Part shown: piece by piece, positions 49,219 through 58,705 of the stretch
Position numbering within the stretch: position 1 is the first letter of the stretch
Layout: each line of letters starts with the position of its first letter
Source of the DNA: Halorubrum rubrum
GTDB lineage: Archaea > Halobacteriota > Halobacteria > Halobacteriales > Haloferacaceae
Assembly: GCF_024494685.1 (NCBI RefSeq)
Contig: NZ_JANHDM010000003.1
Location: 1 to 64,000 of the forward strand
Direction of reading: 5' to 3'
Length of the DNA stretch: 64,000 nt
Program-made: the position numbers and the translations under genes
The notes under the pieces: generated by a model
Databases searched by the model: none
Seen by the model: only the letters and a program-made list of their open reading frames with translations
What the model was told of the DNA's origin: nothing

Positions 49219-50399
49219 CCCGTCGCTACTACCGGTCGGAAGTCCCCGAGAGCAGCCTCGCGAGCAACCGGCTCGATGCCGCTCGCTCGCGGCTCTCTCG
49301 CCAGGGCGCTCTCGGCGGGAGTGGCCGTGTCGACCGCGTCTCGGGTGAGTCGCCGGACATCCGCCTGGATGTCGACTACCGCGGCCGCTACGCCGAGCGG
49401 ATCGCACGGGAACTCCGTGAGGTGCTCTCCGCACCTGGCATCGAGAAAGCGCCGTTCGCGACGGTCGAGGCGAAGCAGGACGCGGATGCGTACTACACGG
49501 CCGAGCTCGTCGACGACGAGCCGGCGATGGTCCAGGCGCCGGGCGCGATCTCGGTCGGGGCAAACCTCGTCGAGGTCGGCACCCGCAACACGCACTGGGT
49601 CGGCGTGGACACCGCACCGAGCCAACCCGATCCAGGGCATCCGTTCGGGAACGGCACTGACGCGCTCGTCGGCATCCCTGCCGACGCCCGCCGCGTCCAG
49701 ATCGTCGACTCGACGAGTGAGCCGACCCAGCGCGACCAGCCCATTCCGGTCGCGACCGTCACCGCCGAGCACGGCGACGTCGACCTGTACGACGCGAGTG
49801 CCGAGTCGATCGACGAGCCGATCTACCTATTCGACCTGGAATACGATCCGCAGGGCGACGTCGATCCGGGCGTGTGGGACACCTACGGGAACGCGAGCAT
49901 CCTCGATTCGGACGACGTCGTCGCGTGGGGGCGCGTGTTCGACACGGGCCACGACTTCGGGGACGGTGAGCTCGTCATCGAGAACGGCCTGCTCCGCCTC
50001 CGAATCGACGAGCCCACCAACGCGGACGCCACCGCGACCCTCGAGGCCGAGACGTACGACGCCGGCGCGGACAGCTGGACCGCGGTTGATCTCCCCGCCT
50101 ACCAGGACGGCGATCTCGACACGGACTGGCAGCCGGCCGACGTCGACCTCACCCGCATCAGCCAGGCACGTGTCGCCGCGCAGATCGAGTTCTCGGCCGA
50201 GGCCGGCACGAACGCGGGCGACACCTACGCGGCGGACGCCCAGCTGGACCGCGGGCGCGAGGCGCTGTTCGTGACGGAGACGAGCGACGGCGAGCTCCCG
50301 CCGGACCTGGAGGCGTTGCTCGCGCCGATCGCGGCGACATCAGTCGTGGATCCGGGCGTCGAGCAGGCGCTCGTTGCGCGTGAGGAGGTGCGTCGCTGA
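49215..50399 (+). CDS. Tail-tip or baseplate protein, unknown
   Basis: A 394-residue protein from the ATG at 49215 that overlaps the previous stop. The N-terminal domain ends near residue 70 (RIARELREVLSAPGIEKAPF). Beta-strand regions follow (TAELVDDEPAMVQAPGAISV; EPIYLFDLEYDPQGDVDPGV; GELVIENGLLRLRIDEPTNA). A C-terminal helix (LEALLAPIAATSVVDPGVEQ) ends it. Shares TGATG with the adhesin gene. Confidence 0.6.
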   Translation: MTRRYYRSEVPESSLASNRLDAARSRLSRQGALGGSGRVDRVSGESPDIRLDVDYRGRYAERIARELREVLSAPGIEKAPFATVEAKQDADAYYTAELVDDEPAMVQAPGAISVGANLVEVGTRNTHWVGVDTAPSQPDPGHPFGNGTDALVGIPADARRVQIVDSTSEPTQRDQPIPVATVTAEHGDVDLYDASAESIDEPIYLFDLEYDPQGDVDPGVWDTYGNASILDSDDVVAWGRVFDTGHDFGDGELVIENGLLRLRIDEPTNADATATLEAETYDAGADSWTAVDLPAYQDGDLDTDWQPADVDLTRISQARVAAQIEFSAEAGTNAGDTYAADAQLDRGREALFVTETSDGELPPDLEALLAPIAATSVVDPGVEQALVAREEVRR

Positions 50400-52867
50400 T
50401 GGTCACCGAGAGTTGGTCGAGCCCAGGTGAGTACACGTGGACGGTTCCGGGCGACGTGCCGGGGCAAGTAACTGTTGAACTGTGGGGCGCGCAGGGTGGC
50501 GACGGTGACGGTGGAGCCACCGGAGGCGAAGGCGGATATGTCCATGCCACCATCCCTGTTTCGACCGGCGAGGATCTGGTAATCAACGTCGGTGGCGCTG
50601 GTGCGACCCCTTCAAACATCGATAGTGAAACCAGAAGCGGGGGCGGGCACAACGGCGGGGGCGATGCCTATCGTGTCGATAGCATAGTTGGTGGTGCGGG
50701 CGGTGGTGCGTCCGACATTCGGCAGGGTGGGTCAACACTCTCAGATCGGCTTGTAGTTGCGGCTGGCGGTGGTGGTGGAGGCCATGGCTGGGACTACAGC
50801 GAAAACGGCGGTGCTGGTGGTGCGAACGAGGGTGAATCGGGCGACGATACGTTCGAGTCGTACGGCGGAGGGGGTGGTACACAGGTTGATGGTGGCTCCG
50901 GCGGCGGGCTTCAGTACAACGGGAGCGATGGACTTGACGGGTCGTTGGGACAGGGGGGAGACGGCGTCCATTACTATACTAGTTCAGCCAGCGGAGCGGG
51001 CGGCGGCGGCTACTACGGCGGCGGGTCTGGCGCTTGTTCGGACCGTGGCGATGGGGACGCTGCTGGCGGTGGCGGCGGCTCGAACTACACCGGGGGCGCG
51101 ACGGCCGTCACGACCAACCAGCGCGGCGGCTCGACCGGTGACGGCGAGGTCGTCATTACATACGAGACGCTTACGATCCCCTCGGTGTCAGCATCGTACG
51201 TCGCGGATGACCAGATCGACGTGACGATCACGGACTCGTCGGCCGACGAATACGACGTCCAGATGCGTCGGGACGGCGGGTCGTGGGAGTCGCCGGCCGG
51301 CGGCCCGTCGTCGCCCTCGTCGACGGGGACGTACAGTTATGGCCCTGCGGGCGACACGGCGTACGGCCGGCAGGTCGGGGTCGACTCGTCGTTCGAGTTC
51401 CGGGTGCGGTGGGTCTCGGGCGGCACGACGGGCGACTGGGCGTACTCCGGGACGGTGAAAACGAGCCCTCTTCCGCCGCACGATCCGAGCGTGAGTCGGC
51501 CGGACGCGTCGACGATTCAGATACACGGGACAGTACAGTCCGACATCAGTTCGAAGATCCGCGTCGAATTCCGCGAAGACATCGGGAACGGGTACAACGA
51601 TTGGAGCGGCTTCGATTTGGTCGCCGAAGGAGATACAGATCAATTGACATCGGGGTCTGTTGAATCCAAAGGATCCGATTTCACGTTCACCTACGAGACA
51701 GGAGAGAGTTATCCCGGATACAGCGGAGACCCGCTCAACGACAACGCTCGGTACCAGTTCCGGCTCCGCACGTGGAACGACCCCAACGGTACGGAACGGA
51801 AGGTGTCCAAGTGGGTCTACGCCGACTACGGCAACGAGGGCAACGTGTTCCTCGATACTCAATTCGATACAGAAAGTTGGGATTACGAGGCTGGTTCACC
51901 GGAACTTTGGTCAAGCGAGATAACTGATATTGCCGGTGGTGGACCACAGTACGGCAGCAACTCCGCCTTGATACGCGGTGGCGAAGACATAGAGTTCGAT
52001 TTGGCGGGCCTCGACAGCAGCCCGACCGATGACGTGGTCGTCCTTGCGTGGGTCGGTGTCGGGTCGATGGACGCCGCCAGTGAGGACGGGATCGTCGAGT
52101 GGTACGACGGCAGCAGTTGGCAGCAGATAAGCGGCCCGTACGGATGGGAGTACAACAAGCAGGGGTGGTTTCAGGTCCACGCAACCGTGCCCGCATCCTA
52201 CATCGAGGGCGGCAACAACAACCTCCGAATAGGGAACGTGGCCGGTTCGGCGGACGACTATCTCGCCGTCGATCGTGTCGTCGTCTCGGACATCCTCCAC
52301 GAGTACACGGAGCCCGCTACGCCGTCGAACCTGTCGCTGGACGTGTCGACGCAGCGAGAGATAACCGGGACGTGGGACCTGAACGCGTCGGTCGCCGACA
52401 CGGCCGTCCGTGACACCGAAACGTGGTTCGCCCCCACCGACGAATCGCTCAACGGCGCGAACCGTGCCGGCGGGCTGGAGTCGTACACGTTCGACGGGCT
52501 GCTCGACGGCGAACGCTACCGACTGGAGGTGAACGACTCTATCATCCAGTACCGCCGCGGATCGGCGGGTCTCGAGATGGACACCGACCGCATCGGTACG
52601 GAAGCGACGACCATCCTTCCCGCGCCGACCGGCTTCGCCGTCTCGAACGTCACCGACTCGACCGCCGACTACGCGTGGCAGTCGAACCACAACTACGGGG
52701 ACGTGCTCGTCCAGTTCAAGCCGACGGACGCGGGATCGTGGACGACCGTCGCGACGCGCGACCTGAACGCGACCACTGAGACGGTCACCGGGCTGCGGAA
52801 CGGCGAGGCGTACGACGCCCGCGTGGTCGCGAACACGGAGCACGCCCAGACGGAGGACGATTCCTGA
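50399..52867 (+). CDS. Glycine-rich tail adhesin with Fn3-like and jelly-roll-like domains
   Basis: An 822-residue protein. Residues 5-30 (SWSSPGEYTWTVPGDVPGQV) and 31-245 match the Gly_rich (PF12810-type) architecture: long runs of glycines separated by short polar pieces (RLVVAAGGGGGGHGWDYSEN). Fn3-like repeats follow (ISVSASYVADDQIDVTITDS-like strands near 255-360), a probable jelly-roll near 505-640 (VFLDTQFDTESWDYEAGSPE) and two more Fn3-like units. The first two thirds are less GC-rich than flanking genes, suggesting exchange. Likely the receptor-binding fibre. Confidence 0.68.
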   Translation: MVTESWSSPGEYTWTVPGDVPGQVTVELWGAQGGDGDGGATGGEGGYVHATIPVSTGEDLVINVGGAGATPSNIDSETRSGGGHNGGGDAYRVDSIVGGAGGGASDIRQGGSTLSDRLVVAAGGGGGGHGWDYSENGGAGGANEGESGDDTFESYGGGGGTQVDGGSGGGLQYNGSDGLDGSLGQGGDGVHYYTSSASGAGGGGYYGGGSGACSDRGDGDAAGGGGGSNYTGGATAVTTNQRGGSTGDGEVVITYETLTIPSVSASYVADDQIDVTITDSSADEYDVQMRRDGGSWESPAGGPSSPSSTGTYSYGPAGDTAYGRQVGVDSSFEFRVRWVSGGTTGDWAYSGTVKTSPLPPHDPSVSRPDASTIQIHGTVQSDISSKIRVEFREDIGNGYNDWSGFDLVAEGDTDQLTSGSVESKGSDFTFTYETGESYPGYSGDPLNDNARYQFRLRTWNDPNGTERKVSKWVYADYGNEGNVFLDTQFDTESWDYEAGSPELWSSEITDIAGGGPQYGSNSALIRGGEDIEFDLAGLDSSPTDDVVVLAWVGVGSMDAASEDGIVEWYDGSSWQQISGPYGWEYNKQGWFQVHATVPASYIEGGNNNLRIGNVAGSADDYLAVDRVVVSDILHEYTEPATPSNLSLDVSTQREITGTWDLNASVADTAVRDTETWFAPTDESLNGANRAGGLESYTFDGLLDGERYRLEVNDSIIQYRRGSAGLEMDTDRIGTEATTILPAPTGFAVSNVTDSTADYAWQSNHNYGDVLVQFKPTDAGSWTTVATRDLNATTETVTGLRNGEAYDARVVANTEHAQTEDDS

Positions 52868-55650
52868 TGCCCCGACAGTTCACCACCGGCCTCCCGGACG
52901 AGGACCAGCCGCTGCTCGGCAACGGCGTCGAGGACGAGATCGCCGTCGACCGCGAGAGCGCACCCACGAACTACGGCGATGTCCGCATCCAGATCCGCGA
53001 GACTGGGGCGTCGTCGTGGGACGGATCGGCCGCCGGCTTCGGGGAGTTCATCGGCGCGTTCGACACGATCACGATGGAATTCGTCGGCCGCGAGGACGGC
53101 GAGAGGTACGAGGTCCGCGCCCGCACCGAGACCGAGCACGTCACGGGGGGATGGACCGAGCCGGTCGCGATCACCACGCAGTTCCCCGGCGCAACGGCGC
53201 TGACAATGACAGCCGCCGGGACGACGACTGTCGACCTCGCATGGACGGACAACGCCGACAACGAGACGGGCCAGCGCGTCATCCGCGAGCGACAGCGTGC
53301 GGACGGCACCTGGCGTCGGCAGCGGGTGGTGGCCGACGCCGGCGTCGACGCCGAGACGTTCACCGACGACACGGCCCAGCCCGACCGGACGTACCGCTAC
53401 CGGGTCGAGCCGTACACCGAGCACACGAGCGCGCAGTCCGACACGGTCACGGCGACGACCGACGCCCTCGCCGGCGTGCGCGACCGCCGCGTCGCCGCCC
53501 GGGGCTGGACCGTCGAGGTCGACCACCCGTCGGGCGACACGCTCCGGCCGACCGTCCTCGAGGGCGCGGAGTGGCGACCGCGACTCAAGGCCAAGCCCCA
53601 GGTCCGCATCCCCGTCCCGAAGTCCGACACCTGGGAGGCCGAGGGCGTCGAAGGCTCCACGATCCGCGCCTGGAAGCACGGCACGCGTCTGCCGATCGGC
53701 GAGGTCCGCAGCGTCGAGCGCGAGGAGGGCCAGGGTGGCACGCGGGACGTCATCATCGCGGCCGGCGGCGTGGCGCTGGATGACGACGTCGAGGGCATCG
53801 AGTACCCCGAGGAAGACGCGCACATCGCCGCCGAGGAAGTCATCACCGACGAGCTCGGCTGGGTTGCGAACGTCGACGACCCGCAGACGAGCGCTCGCGA
53901 GGACGTCCGCATCTACCAGGCGAGCGACAGCGCGGACTTCAGCGGCGGTATCGAGGGCGAGAGCGGCGGCGACCCGTTCCCGGCGACGTCGCCGCTCACC
54001 GTCCAGGACAACGAGGTCTATGCCGAGGCCACGGGGTGGTTCCAGGAGGCCGAGGACGCTGACGGTGGTGGCGTCACGAACACCACGCAGGGCGGCGAGT
54101 GGTCGGACGGACAGGCCGTCGAGCTCCGGTCAGGCGACAGCCGGACGTTCGACCTCGACACTGAGCACACCATCCCGCAAGGAGAGCTCTACCTGACGCT
54201 CGTCTACGCGATCCCGAGTGATACGGGCCCGGGGCTCGAAGTGACCGTCGACGTCGACGGCGGCAGTGAGATCGTCGTCGAGTCGTTCGGCGAGGGCGGG
54301 CTCAACCCGACCGGTGGCGACTTCGATCTCGCGGCCTTCGAGGTGCTGCTGACGGACGGGGACGTCGGCGATCTCCCGCCCGGGAACCACAGCGTCGAGG
54401 TCGGCATTCCCGTCACGTCCGGCGGGGAGATGCTTCTGGACTTCGTCCACCAACGCGACGACCGCTTCAGCTACGATCTGGGCGACACCACGCCCGTCGA
54501 CGGCGTGGTCACTGGCTGGCAGCAGCACCCGGCGGACGTCGACGTCGTGTTCGAGCCGATCTCCTCGGTCGAGCAGGTGGTCGCCGGCCAGCTGGACGTC
54601 GAGATGGCGACCGACCAGGGCCCGGTCGCGCTCGGCCTCCGGAACGACACGACCGCGTCGTGGACGGAGGGATCGGGCACGTCGTTCGCGACCGACTTCG
54701 CGTCGCCGAGCCAGCTGCTCCAAGCACGCGTCACGCTCGGCCGTGAGGACTCCGGCTCGCAGTCCGGGCAGTTCGGCGACGTTCCGCATCGGTTGGACTT
54801 CCTCAACCTCTACGCCGATCTCGTGAACACGCCCGTCCTCATCGACTTCGTCCATCGCGGGTCGATCCTCGATCTGCTCAACCGGATCGCCGACGCTGGA
54901 AACTTCATCTGGGAGCTCCGTCGCGCGAGCGAGAGTGCCGACGCGGAGTACCGCATCGAGTGGACGCAGCCCGGCCAGCGGGTCGCCGACCGGGAGCCGA
55001 CGCTCGTCTCCTATCAGGGCCGGCGGACGATCGAGGGGAGCTATCAGCGCGTCATCGCGGAGGGCAAGACCGCGCGCGTCGAGGCCGAGACGGTCACGAC
55101 CAACGACTACGGGCTCAACGTCGGCCTCGACGAGGGGCCGGTCGACGCCGGCTCGGAGACCGTCTACGACGTCGGTGATCGCTCGAGCACCTACGAGCGC
55201 AACATCGACTACACCATCGGCCACTCCGAGGGGACGCTCACCATCCTCGAGGGCGGGTCGATGTCACCCGATACGGACTACCAGATCGATTACGAGTGGC
55301 GCTACGAGGGGCGGTACGCACAGCCCGGCGTCGCCGACCCGAACACGCTTCGCGAGCAGTTCCCCGACGCGACGTCGGACCGAGAGTGCGAGCAGCTCGC
55401 GCTCGCCGTCGTTCGCGAGGTCGCGGCGCCGCTTGAGGAGGCCGAGGTGACCATCCGCGAGGACGACCCCGACCGGCCGCTCGTCGCGTCGATCCCGGCC
55501 GACCGGCTGCCGTTCGAGGGCCCGCTCAAGGTGCGCGAGGTGAGCGCCGATGCTCGCGAGGTGACGCTGACGCTCGGGAGTCGAGAGAGTGCGGGCGACG
55601 TCGTCGACAACTTCAACGACCGGCTCTCGGCGGTCGCGCGGAACGTCTGA
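52867..55650 (+). CDS. Tail hub/tip protein with Fn3-like domains
   Basis: A 927-residue protein. Residues 1-200 are two Fn3-like domains (TNYGDVRIQIRETGASSWDG; TTVDLAWTDNADNETGQRVI). From about 205 the pattern is of a tail-hub protein (RRVAARGWTVEVDHPSGDTL; FLNLYADLVNTPVLIDFVHR; RIADAGNFIWELRRASESAD), with a possible carbohydrate-binding insert (about 345-540). The C-terminus (REVSADAREVTLTLGSRESA) resembles the siphovirus Tal/gp44 end. ATGA-type coupling to the adhesin gene suggests they assemble together. Confidence 0.65.
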   Translation: MPRQFTTGLPDEDQPLLGNGVEDEIAVDRESAPTNYGDVRIQIRETGASSWDGSAAGFGEFIGAFDTITMEFVGREDGERYEVRARTETEHVTGGWTEPVAITTQFPGATALTMTAAGTTTVDLAWTDNADNETGQRVIRERQRADGTWRRQRVVADAGVDAETFTDDTAQPDRTYRYRVEPYTEHTSAQSDTVTATTDALAGVRDRRVAARGWTVEVDHPSGDTLRPTVLEGAEWRPRLKAKPQVRIPVPKSDTWEAEGVEGSTIRAWKHGTRLPIGEVRSVEREEGQGGTRDVIIAAGGVALDDDVEGIEYPEEDAHIAAEEVITDELGWVANVDDPQTSAREDVRIYQASDSADFSGGIEGESGGDPFPATSPLTVQDNEVYAEATGWFQEAEDADGGGVTNTTQGGEWSDGQAVELRSGDSRTFDLDTEHTIPQGELYLTLVYAIPSDTGPGLEVTVDVDGGSEIVVESFGEGGLNPTGGDFDLAAFEVLLTDGDVGDLPPGNHSVEVGIPVTSGGEMLLDFVHQRDDRFSYDLGDTTPVDGVVTGWQQHPADVDVVFEPISSVEQVVAGQLDVEMATDQGPVALGLRNDTTASWTEGSGTSFATDFASPSQLLQARVTLGREDSGSQSGQFGDVPHRLDFLNLYADLVNTPVLIDFVHRGSILDLLNRIADAGNFIWELRRASESADAEYRIEWTQPGQRVADREPTLVSYQGRRTIEGSYQRVIAEGKTARVEAETVTTNDYGLNVGLDEGPVDAGSETVYDVGDRSSTYERNIDYTIGHSEGTLTILEGGSMSPDTDYQIDYEWRYEGRYAQPGVADPNTLREQFPDATSDRECEQLALAVVREVAAPLEEAEVTIREDDPDRPLVASIPADRLPFEGPLKVREVSADAREVTLTLGSRESAGDVVDNFNDRLSAVARNV

Positions 55651-55755
55651 GGCGCGGCGCCGAGGCAGTCGGGGCCGCGACGCACGGCAGGACATGGTTA
55701 GGGAGGAGGACAAGAAGGCGGATGGGATGGGGAGGGAAACCGTCTTGCCTCCAAC

Positions 55756-55772
55756 AGGGACCAACGGTCCCT
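55756..55772 (+). terminator. Hairpin at the end of the late operon
   Basis: AGGGACC and GGTCCCT form a perfect 7-base stem with loop AAC, 106 bases after the tail hub stop. There is no T-run after it, so terminator is tentative. A 26-codon ORF at 55694-55774 overlaps it and is probably not a gene. Confidence 0.4.
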
Positions 55773-55799
55773 AAGAAATGCTGGGGAGTCAGGAAGTGA

Positions 55800-56501
55800 A
55801 TGCCTTTCGGTGGTTCCGATATCGCGAGAAACAGTATGTTCGACACAGTCACACCGTCAGCTAGTCGTATCGTTCTCGAACACGCGACCCTGATCGCGCC
55901 GGTCGTCGGCCTTCTGTTGCTGCTGGCCGCGCGTCACTACCTTGGTCGGTGGCCCGATCTGTGGCGCTTCCGGCGCGCGGTCCTCCCGGTCGTCGACCGG
56001 CTCGCCGACGGTGACTACGACGAGGAGCTCGATGTCGTCGAGGGACACACCGCTATCGATGTGTCCGCGGCGACCGACGCGCTCCCGGAGAAGACCGGGC
56101 TGCCGCTCCAGGCGAGTGAGTACGTCGGCGTCCTGGACGCGCCGCCCGGCGACGTTCGCGAGGAGCTCCGTGGGATGCCGCGAGTGTGGCCGAACACGCT
56201 CGCGTCGATCCAGTTCGACGTCGTCGACGGCGAGCGCGTGTGGGAGGTCGGCAGCTACGCCTACAGGCCGCAGGGGTTCTTGGGCTCGTGGCAGTATCAC
56301 GTCCGGCTCACGCCCGCCGACGGCGGGCAGAAGACTGCGCTCTGGGCGCACTACGAGAAGTCGGCCTGGCGGCATCCGGTGGATCACTACAACGCCGTGG
56401 GATGGGATGCCGACGAGGGCGTCCGTGAGATCGCGTCGATGTTCACGAGCGACCAGCGGTTCGCTACGAGCGACCGGGCTGTAGAACTGACAGTGAAGTA
56501 A
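55800..56501 (+). CDS. Membrane-anchored provirus protein, unknown
   Basis: A 233-residue protein (a second ATG at 55836 is possible). One N-terminal transmembrane helix (LIAPVVGLLLLLAARHYLGR) is followed by a soluble domain with FRRAVLPVVDRLADGDYDEE, EYVGVLDAPPGDVREELRGM, SWQYHVRLTPADGG and YEKSAWRHPVDHYNAVGWDA. The C-terminal DEGVREIASMFTSDQRFATS is repeated as a remnant at 59290-59370, so the family has duplicated in this zone. Function unknown; I associate it with haloviral late regions. Confidence 0.68.
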   Translation: MPFGGSDIARNSMFDTVTPSASRIVLEHATLIAPVVGLLLLLAARHYLGRWPDLWRFRRAVLPVVDRLADGDYDEELDVVEGHTAIDVSAATDALPEKTGLPLQASEYVGVLDAPPGDVREELRGMPRVWPNTLASIQFDVVDGERVWEVGSYAYRPQGFLGSWQYHVRLTPADGGQKTALWAHYEKSAWRHPVDHYNAVGWDADEGVREIASMFTSDQRFATSDRAVELTVK

Positions 56502-56562
56502 GGACCCTTATGGGTTTGTATGCGAAGATTACATTACAAGGGTACCATAATGTACTGTCGTA

Positions 56563-56829
56563 ATGGTGCCTCACATCCACCCCGACGTTGAGGAGGTGCG
56601 TGCGAACCCGACTAGTGGTGAGCACATGACTCTCGTGCTTGTGGTGGATGAAGAGAAATCCCTCGAGATCGTAAACCGAATCTCTGAGACAACGGGAGTC
56701 GAATTGACTCGTGAGCTAGACGAAGGTGTACTCATACTCAATAGTCTAGAAGAACAGGTTGAGACCGTTGTGGCTCTTCCAGGAGTCCGCTCAGTTTCCC
56801 CTGACGGGGAAGCCGAAATCCTCCAGTAA
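56563..56829 (+). CDS. Stand-alone inhibitor I9/subtilisin-propeptide-like protein
   Basis: An 88-residue protein whose residues 20-88 fit the I9 propeptide fold: beta (MTLVLVVDEEKSLEIVNRIS), helix, beta (VELTRELDEGVLILNSLEEQ), helix, beta (VVALPGVRSVSPDGEAEILQ). In extracellular subtilisins this unit is the fused foldase and inhibitor of the protease. Here it is a separate gene 5 bases before a subtilisin gene. The pair is visibly AT-rich relative to neighbours. Its expected role is to hold the protease inactive. Confidence 0.68.
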   Translation: MVPHIHPDVEEVRANPTSGEHMTLVLVVDEEKSLEIVNRISETTGVELTRELDEGVLILNSLEEQVETVVALPGVRSVSPDGEAEILQ

Positions 56830-56834
56830 CGTCC

Positions 56835-57881
56835 GTGTTGCCTGAATGGGTTTCATCGGCAGAAGAATATCGCGAATTTATTTTCCGTGCTCATCGAGAG
56901 AGCACAAATGCACTCTCTGTTGGAGAGGGTGGCTTTGGTGTTCATGTAGGGATCCTTGATTCAGCTCGAACACTACCGAATGCCGACGGCACATCCACGC
57001 AGATCAAGCACGAACGACGCTTTATCGACACGGATCAAGACCTCACGACACCACACGCAACCCGTGTGTTCGATCTTATCCAGCAGTATGCTCCTCATAT
57101 CACAGTCAGCCTCTATCAGGTGATCAATTCAAACGGGGATCTGGAGGTGGCTGGATATCATGACGCAATTGATGCGGCTATCTCCGATGAGGTAGACATT
57201 CTCAATATTTCAATCGGGGATCCGTGGGACATTCCTGTGTACGCTCACCCCCTCTACAGTAAAACACAGAAGGCGGTGGATTCAGGCATAACAGTTGTCG
57301 CAGCAGCGGGGAACAATAAAGGTGACCAGCCGAAGCCACCAGTACACATTCCGGCTGTAGTTGATGACGTAATCGCGGTGAACGGGTTCGTCACACGCTG
57401 TCCTCAGTCAAAATCGGATACGCACGAACGACGGGAGTCTGGACCATACTACCTTGATGTGGAGACCTCTAATACAGAAACACAACTCGCAGAGGGTGTG
57501 TACTGTGGGTACAATGGTTGTGATGGCCGTAGCTGTATAAAAAAACAGACAGAAACTGGATGGTGGGGTAACCCAAGTGTCAAGAACGACAAACCCGATG
57601 TCTCAGCACCAGTTATTTACCCCTATGGATCTGGGGATAAGGTGGACTTTTTTGAGGGATCAAGCTACGCAGCACCGATAGTCACAGGCATCTTAGCAGA
57701 GGCTTACGGAGAAATTAAACACAGTGTACAAAATCTGCCAACTCCAGCAGAGGTGAGATCACTAGTTCGAGAGACAGCAACACCCGTTAGAGAGAGTGAG
57801 ATTAGGAAAATAAACGGCTTCAAGATCCACGAAGAGATCTCGAAGAGATACGGAAGTGGCGAGGCGCCTCTCAGTCACTAA
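56835..57881 (+). CDS. Subtilisin-like serine protease (S8), cytoplasmic type
   Basis: A 348-residue protease with the S8 triad: Asp42 in VGILDSART, His74 in LTTPHATRVFD and Ser277 in EGSSYAAPIVTGILAEA, with oxyanion Asn160 in VAAAGNNKG. A Cys-containing insertion (CPQSK at 189; GVYCGYNGCDGRSCIKK at 222-237) may bind a metal. No signal peptide or fused propeptide, so it should act inside the cell. Start is GTG at 56835 (TTG at 56838 possible). Paired with the I9-like gene before it; composition differs from the provirus. Confidence 0.85.
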   Translation: MLPEWVSSAEEYREFIFRAHRESTNALSVGEGGFGVHVGILDSARTLPNADGTSTQIKHERRFIDTDQDLTTPHATRVFDLIQQYAPHITVSLYQVINSNGDLEVAGYHDAIDAAISDEVDILNISIGDPWDIPVYAHPLYSKTQKAVDSGITVVAAAGNNKGDQPKPPVHIPAVVDDVIAVNGFVTRCPQSKSDTHERRESGPYYLDVETSNTETQLAEGVYCGYNGCDGRSCIKKQTETGWWGNPSVKNDKPDVSAPVIYPYGSGDKVDFFEGSSYAAPIVTGILAEAYGEIKHSVQNLPTPAEVRSLVRETATPVRESEIRKINGFKIHEEISKRYGSGEAPLSH

Positions 57882-57938
57882 TTAGTCACAGGCTCCAAAG
57901 GCTCTTCACCACCCTGCTGACAGGTGACCACGCGCTCG

Positions 57939-58076
57939 TCAGTCGTCTCGTTTGCCCGCGGCTCGATACAGCTGGAGTGCCTGGCGGATGTGATAGTTCT
58001 TTTCCGCGCTATCGACCGTCTCAAGTGCGTCGTAGAGATGCTGGGCAGCGTCGCCGTCCTGGAGGGAAGGGGACAT
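57939..58076 (-). CDS. Small haloarchaeal/viral protein
   Basis: A 45-residue helical protein (MSPSLQDGDAAQHLYDALET; VDSAEKNYHIRQALQLYRAA) with a clear TATA box (58097-58106) 21-30 bases upstream, so it has a leaderless transcript. The frame is open upstream to 58286 but that part is another reading of decayed DNA. Function unknown. Confidence 0.6.
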   Translation of the reverse strand: MSPSLQDGDAAQHLYDALETVDSAEKNYHIRQALQLYRAAGKRDD

Positions 58077-58096
58077 ACCCGGCGGTGCGTGCTCGC

Positions 58097-58106
58097 CATA
58101 ATAAAG
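58097..58106 (-). promoter_or_regulatory. TATA box for the 45-residue protein gene
   Basis: CTTTATTATG on the minus strand, well placed for the ATG at 58076. Confidence 0.6.
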
Positions 58107-58137
58107 ATGACTTTTTGTGATGTTTCTGATTAGCGAG

Positions 58138-58216
58138 AGGTTACGCGAAGTCGCCGGCGATCGTCGTGTGCTTGGTCGCCATCCCGCAGCGACGTACGGA
58201 CGCTTTGATACGACCG
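58138..58216 (-). pseudogene. Fragment related to the zinc-ribbon gene at 63045-63275
   Basis: The minus strand reads RRCGMATKHTTIAGDFA before a stop, like RCGTETEATTIAGDFLCSEC of the intact gene at 63045-63275. No start or first zinc pair remains. Confidence 0.4.
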
Positions 58217-58270
58217 CCTCTTCACCCCTCGTGACATCACGTGTGAACCCTGTACTCGCGGTGGGATCAA

Positions 58271-58426
58271 CTAGCGCTCCCACCACTAGTCGATGTCGCG
58301 CGCCTCAATGTCGACGCTGAACGTCACGCCGCACGAGCAGTGGACACCGACTTGGATCGCTTCGACCGAGATCGGCGACCGCTCTTTTCAGCAGTTCGGA
58401 CACGCGGCAGTGAAGGTCTCAGTCAT
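58271..58426 (-). pseudogene. Dead copy of the small zinc-ribbon gene
   Basis: It has the same 51 codons as the intact gene at 59638-59793, read MTETFTAACPNC, then TGA, then GVHCSCGVTFSVDIEARDID, then TAG, then WWER. Thus it shares GVHCSCGV-SFSVDIEARD but has two in-frame nonsense codons at positions 13 and 47. Length and frame are kept, so decay is recent or the copy is a non-coding relic. Confidence 0.75.
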
Positions 58427-58671
58427 GGTCACCGAGACAGACAGCGCACGCAACTGTAAGTCCAAGGCGTAGGCACTGAGCACACCGAGAACCGCCGTTG
58501 GAGACACCGTCGCTAGAGCATCGAGAACTGTCGCAACGATATAGGCTATCAGTCAAAATAGTACTTGAGAAAAACTGTCTCGCCTGAGTTGTGGGCAGTC
58601 GCTCTCGCGGTGTCGTCGTTGACGGGATGCCCTCCGCAGCACGAGTCACTCGTTGGGAACGCACAGAAGAG

Positions 58672-58678
58672 CTATACC
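58672..58678 (+). promoter_or_regulatory. TATA box for the lipoprotein gene at 58706
   Basis: CTATACC lies 28-34 bases upstream of the ATG at 58706. Confidence 0.5.
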
Positions 58679-58705
58679 TCGGAAAGGGACGATGGTACAC
58701 GAGCA

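Noticed and set aside
55694-55774. 26-codon ORF at the late-operon end
   Set aside because: It overlaps the hairpin, is poorly composed and lacks neighbours in frame.
58271-58426. TGA in the zinc-ribbon copy as selenocysteine
   Set aside because: Haloarchaea are not known to use selenocysteine, no insertion element is visible and a TAG follows; a pseudogene is simpler.
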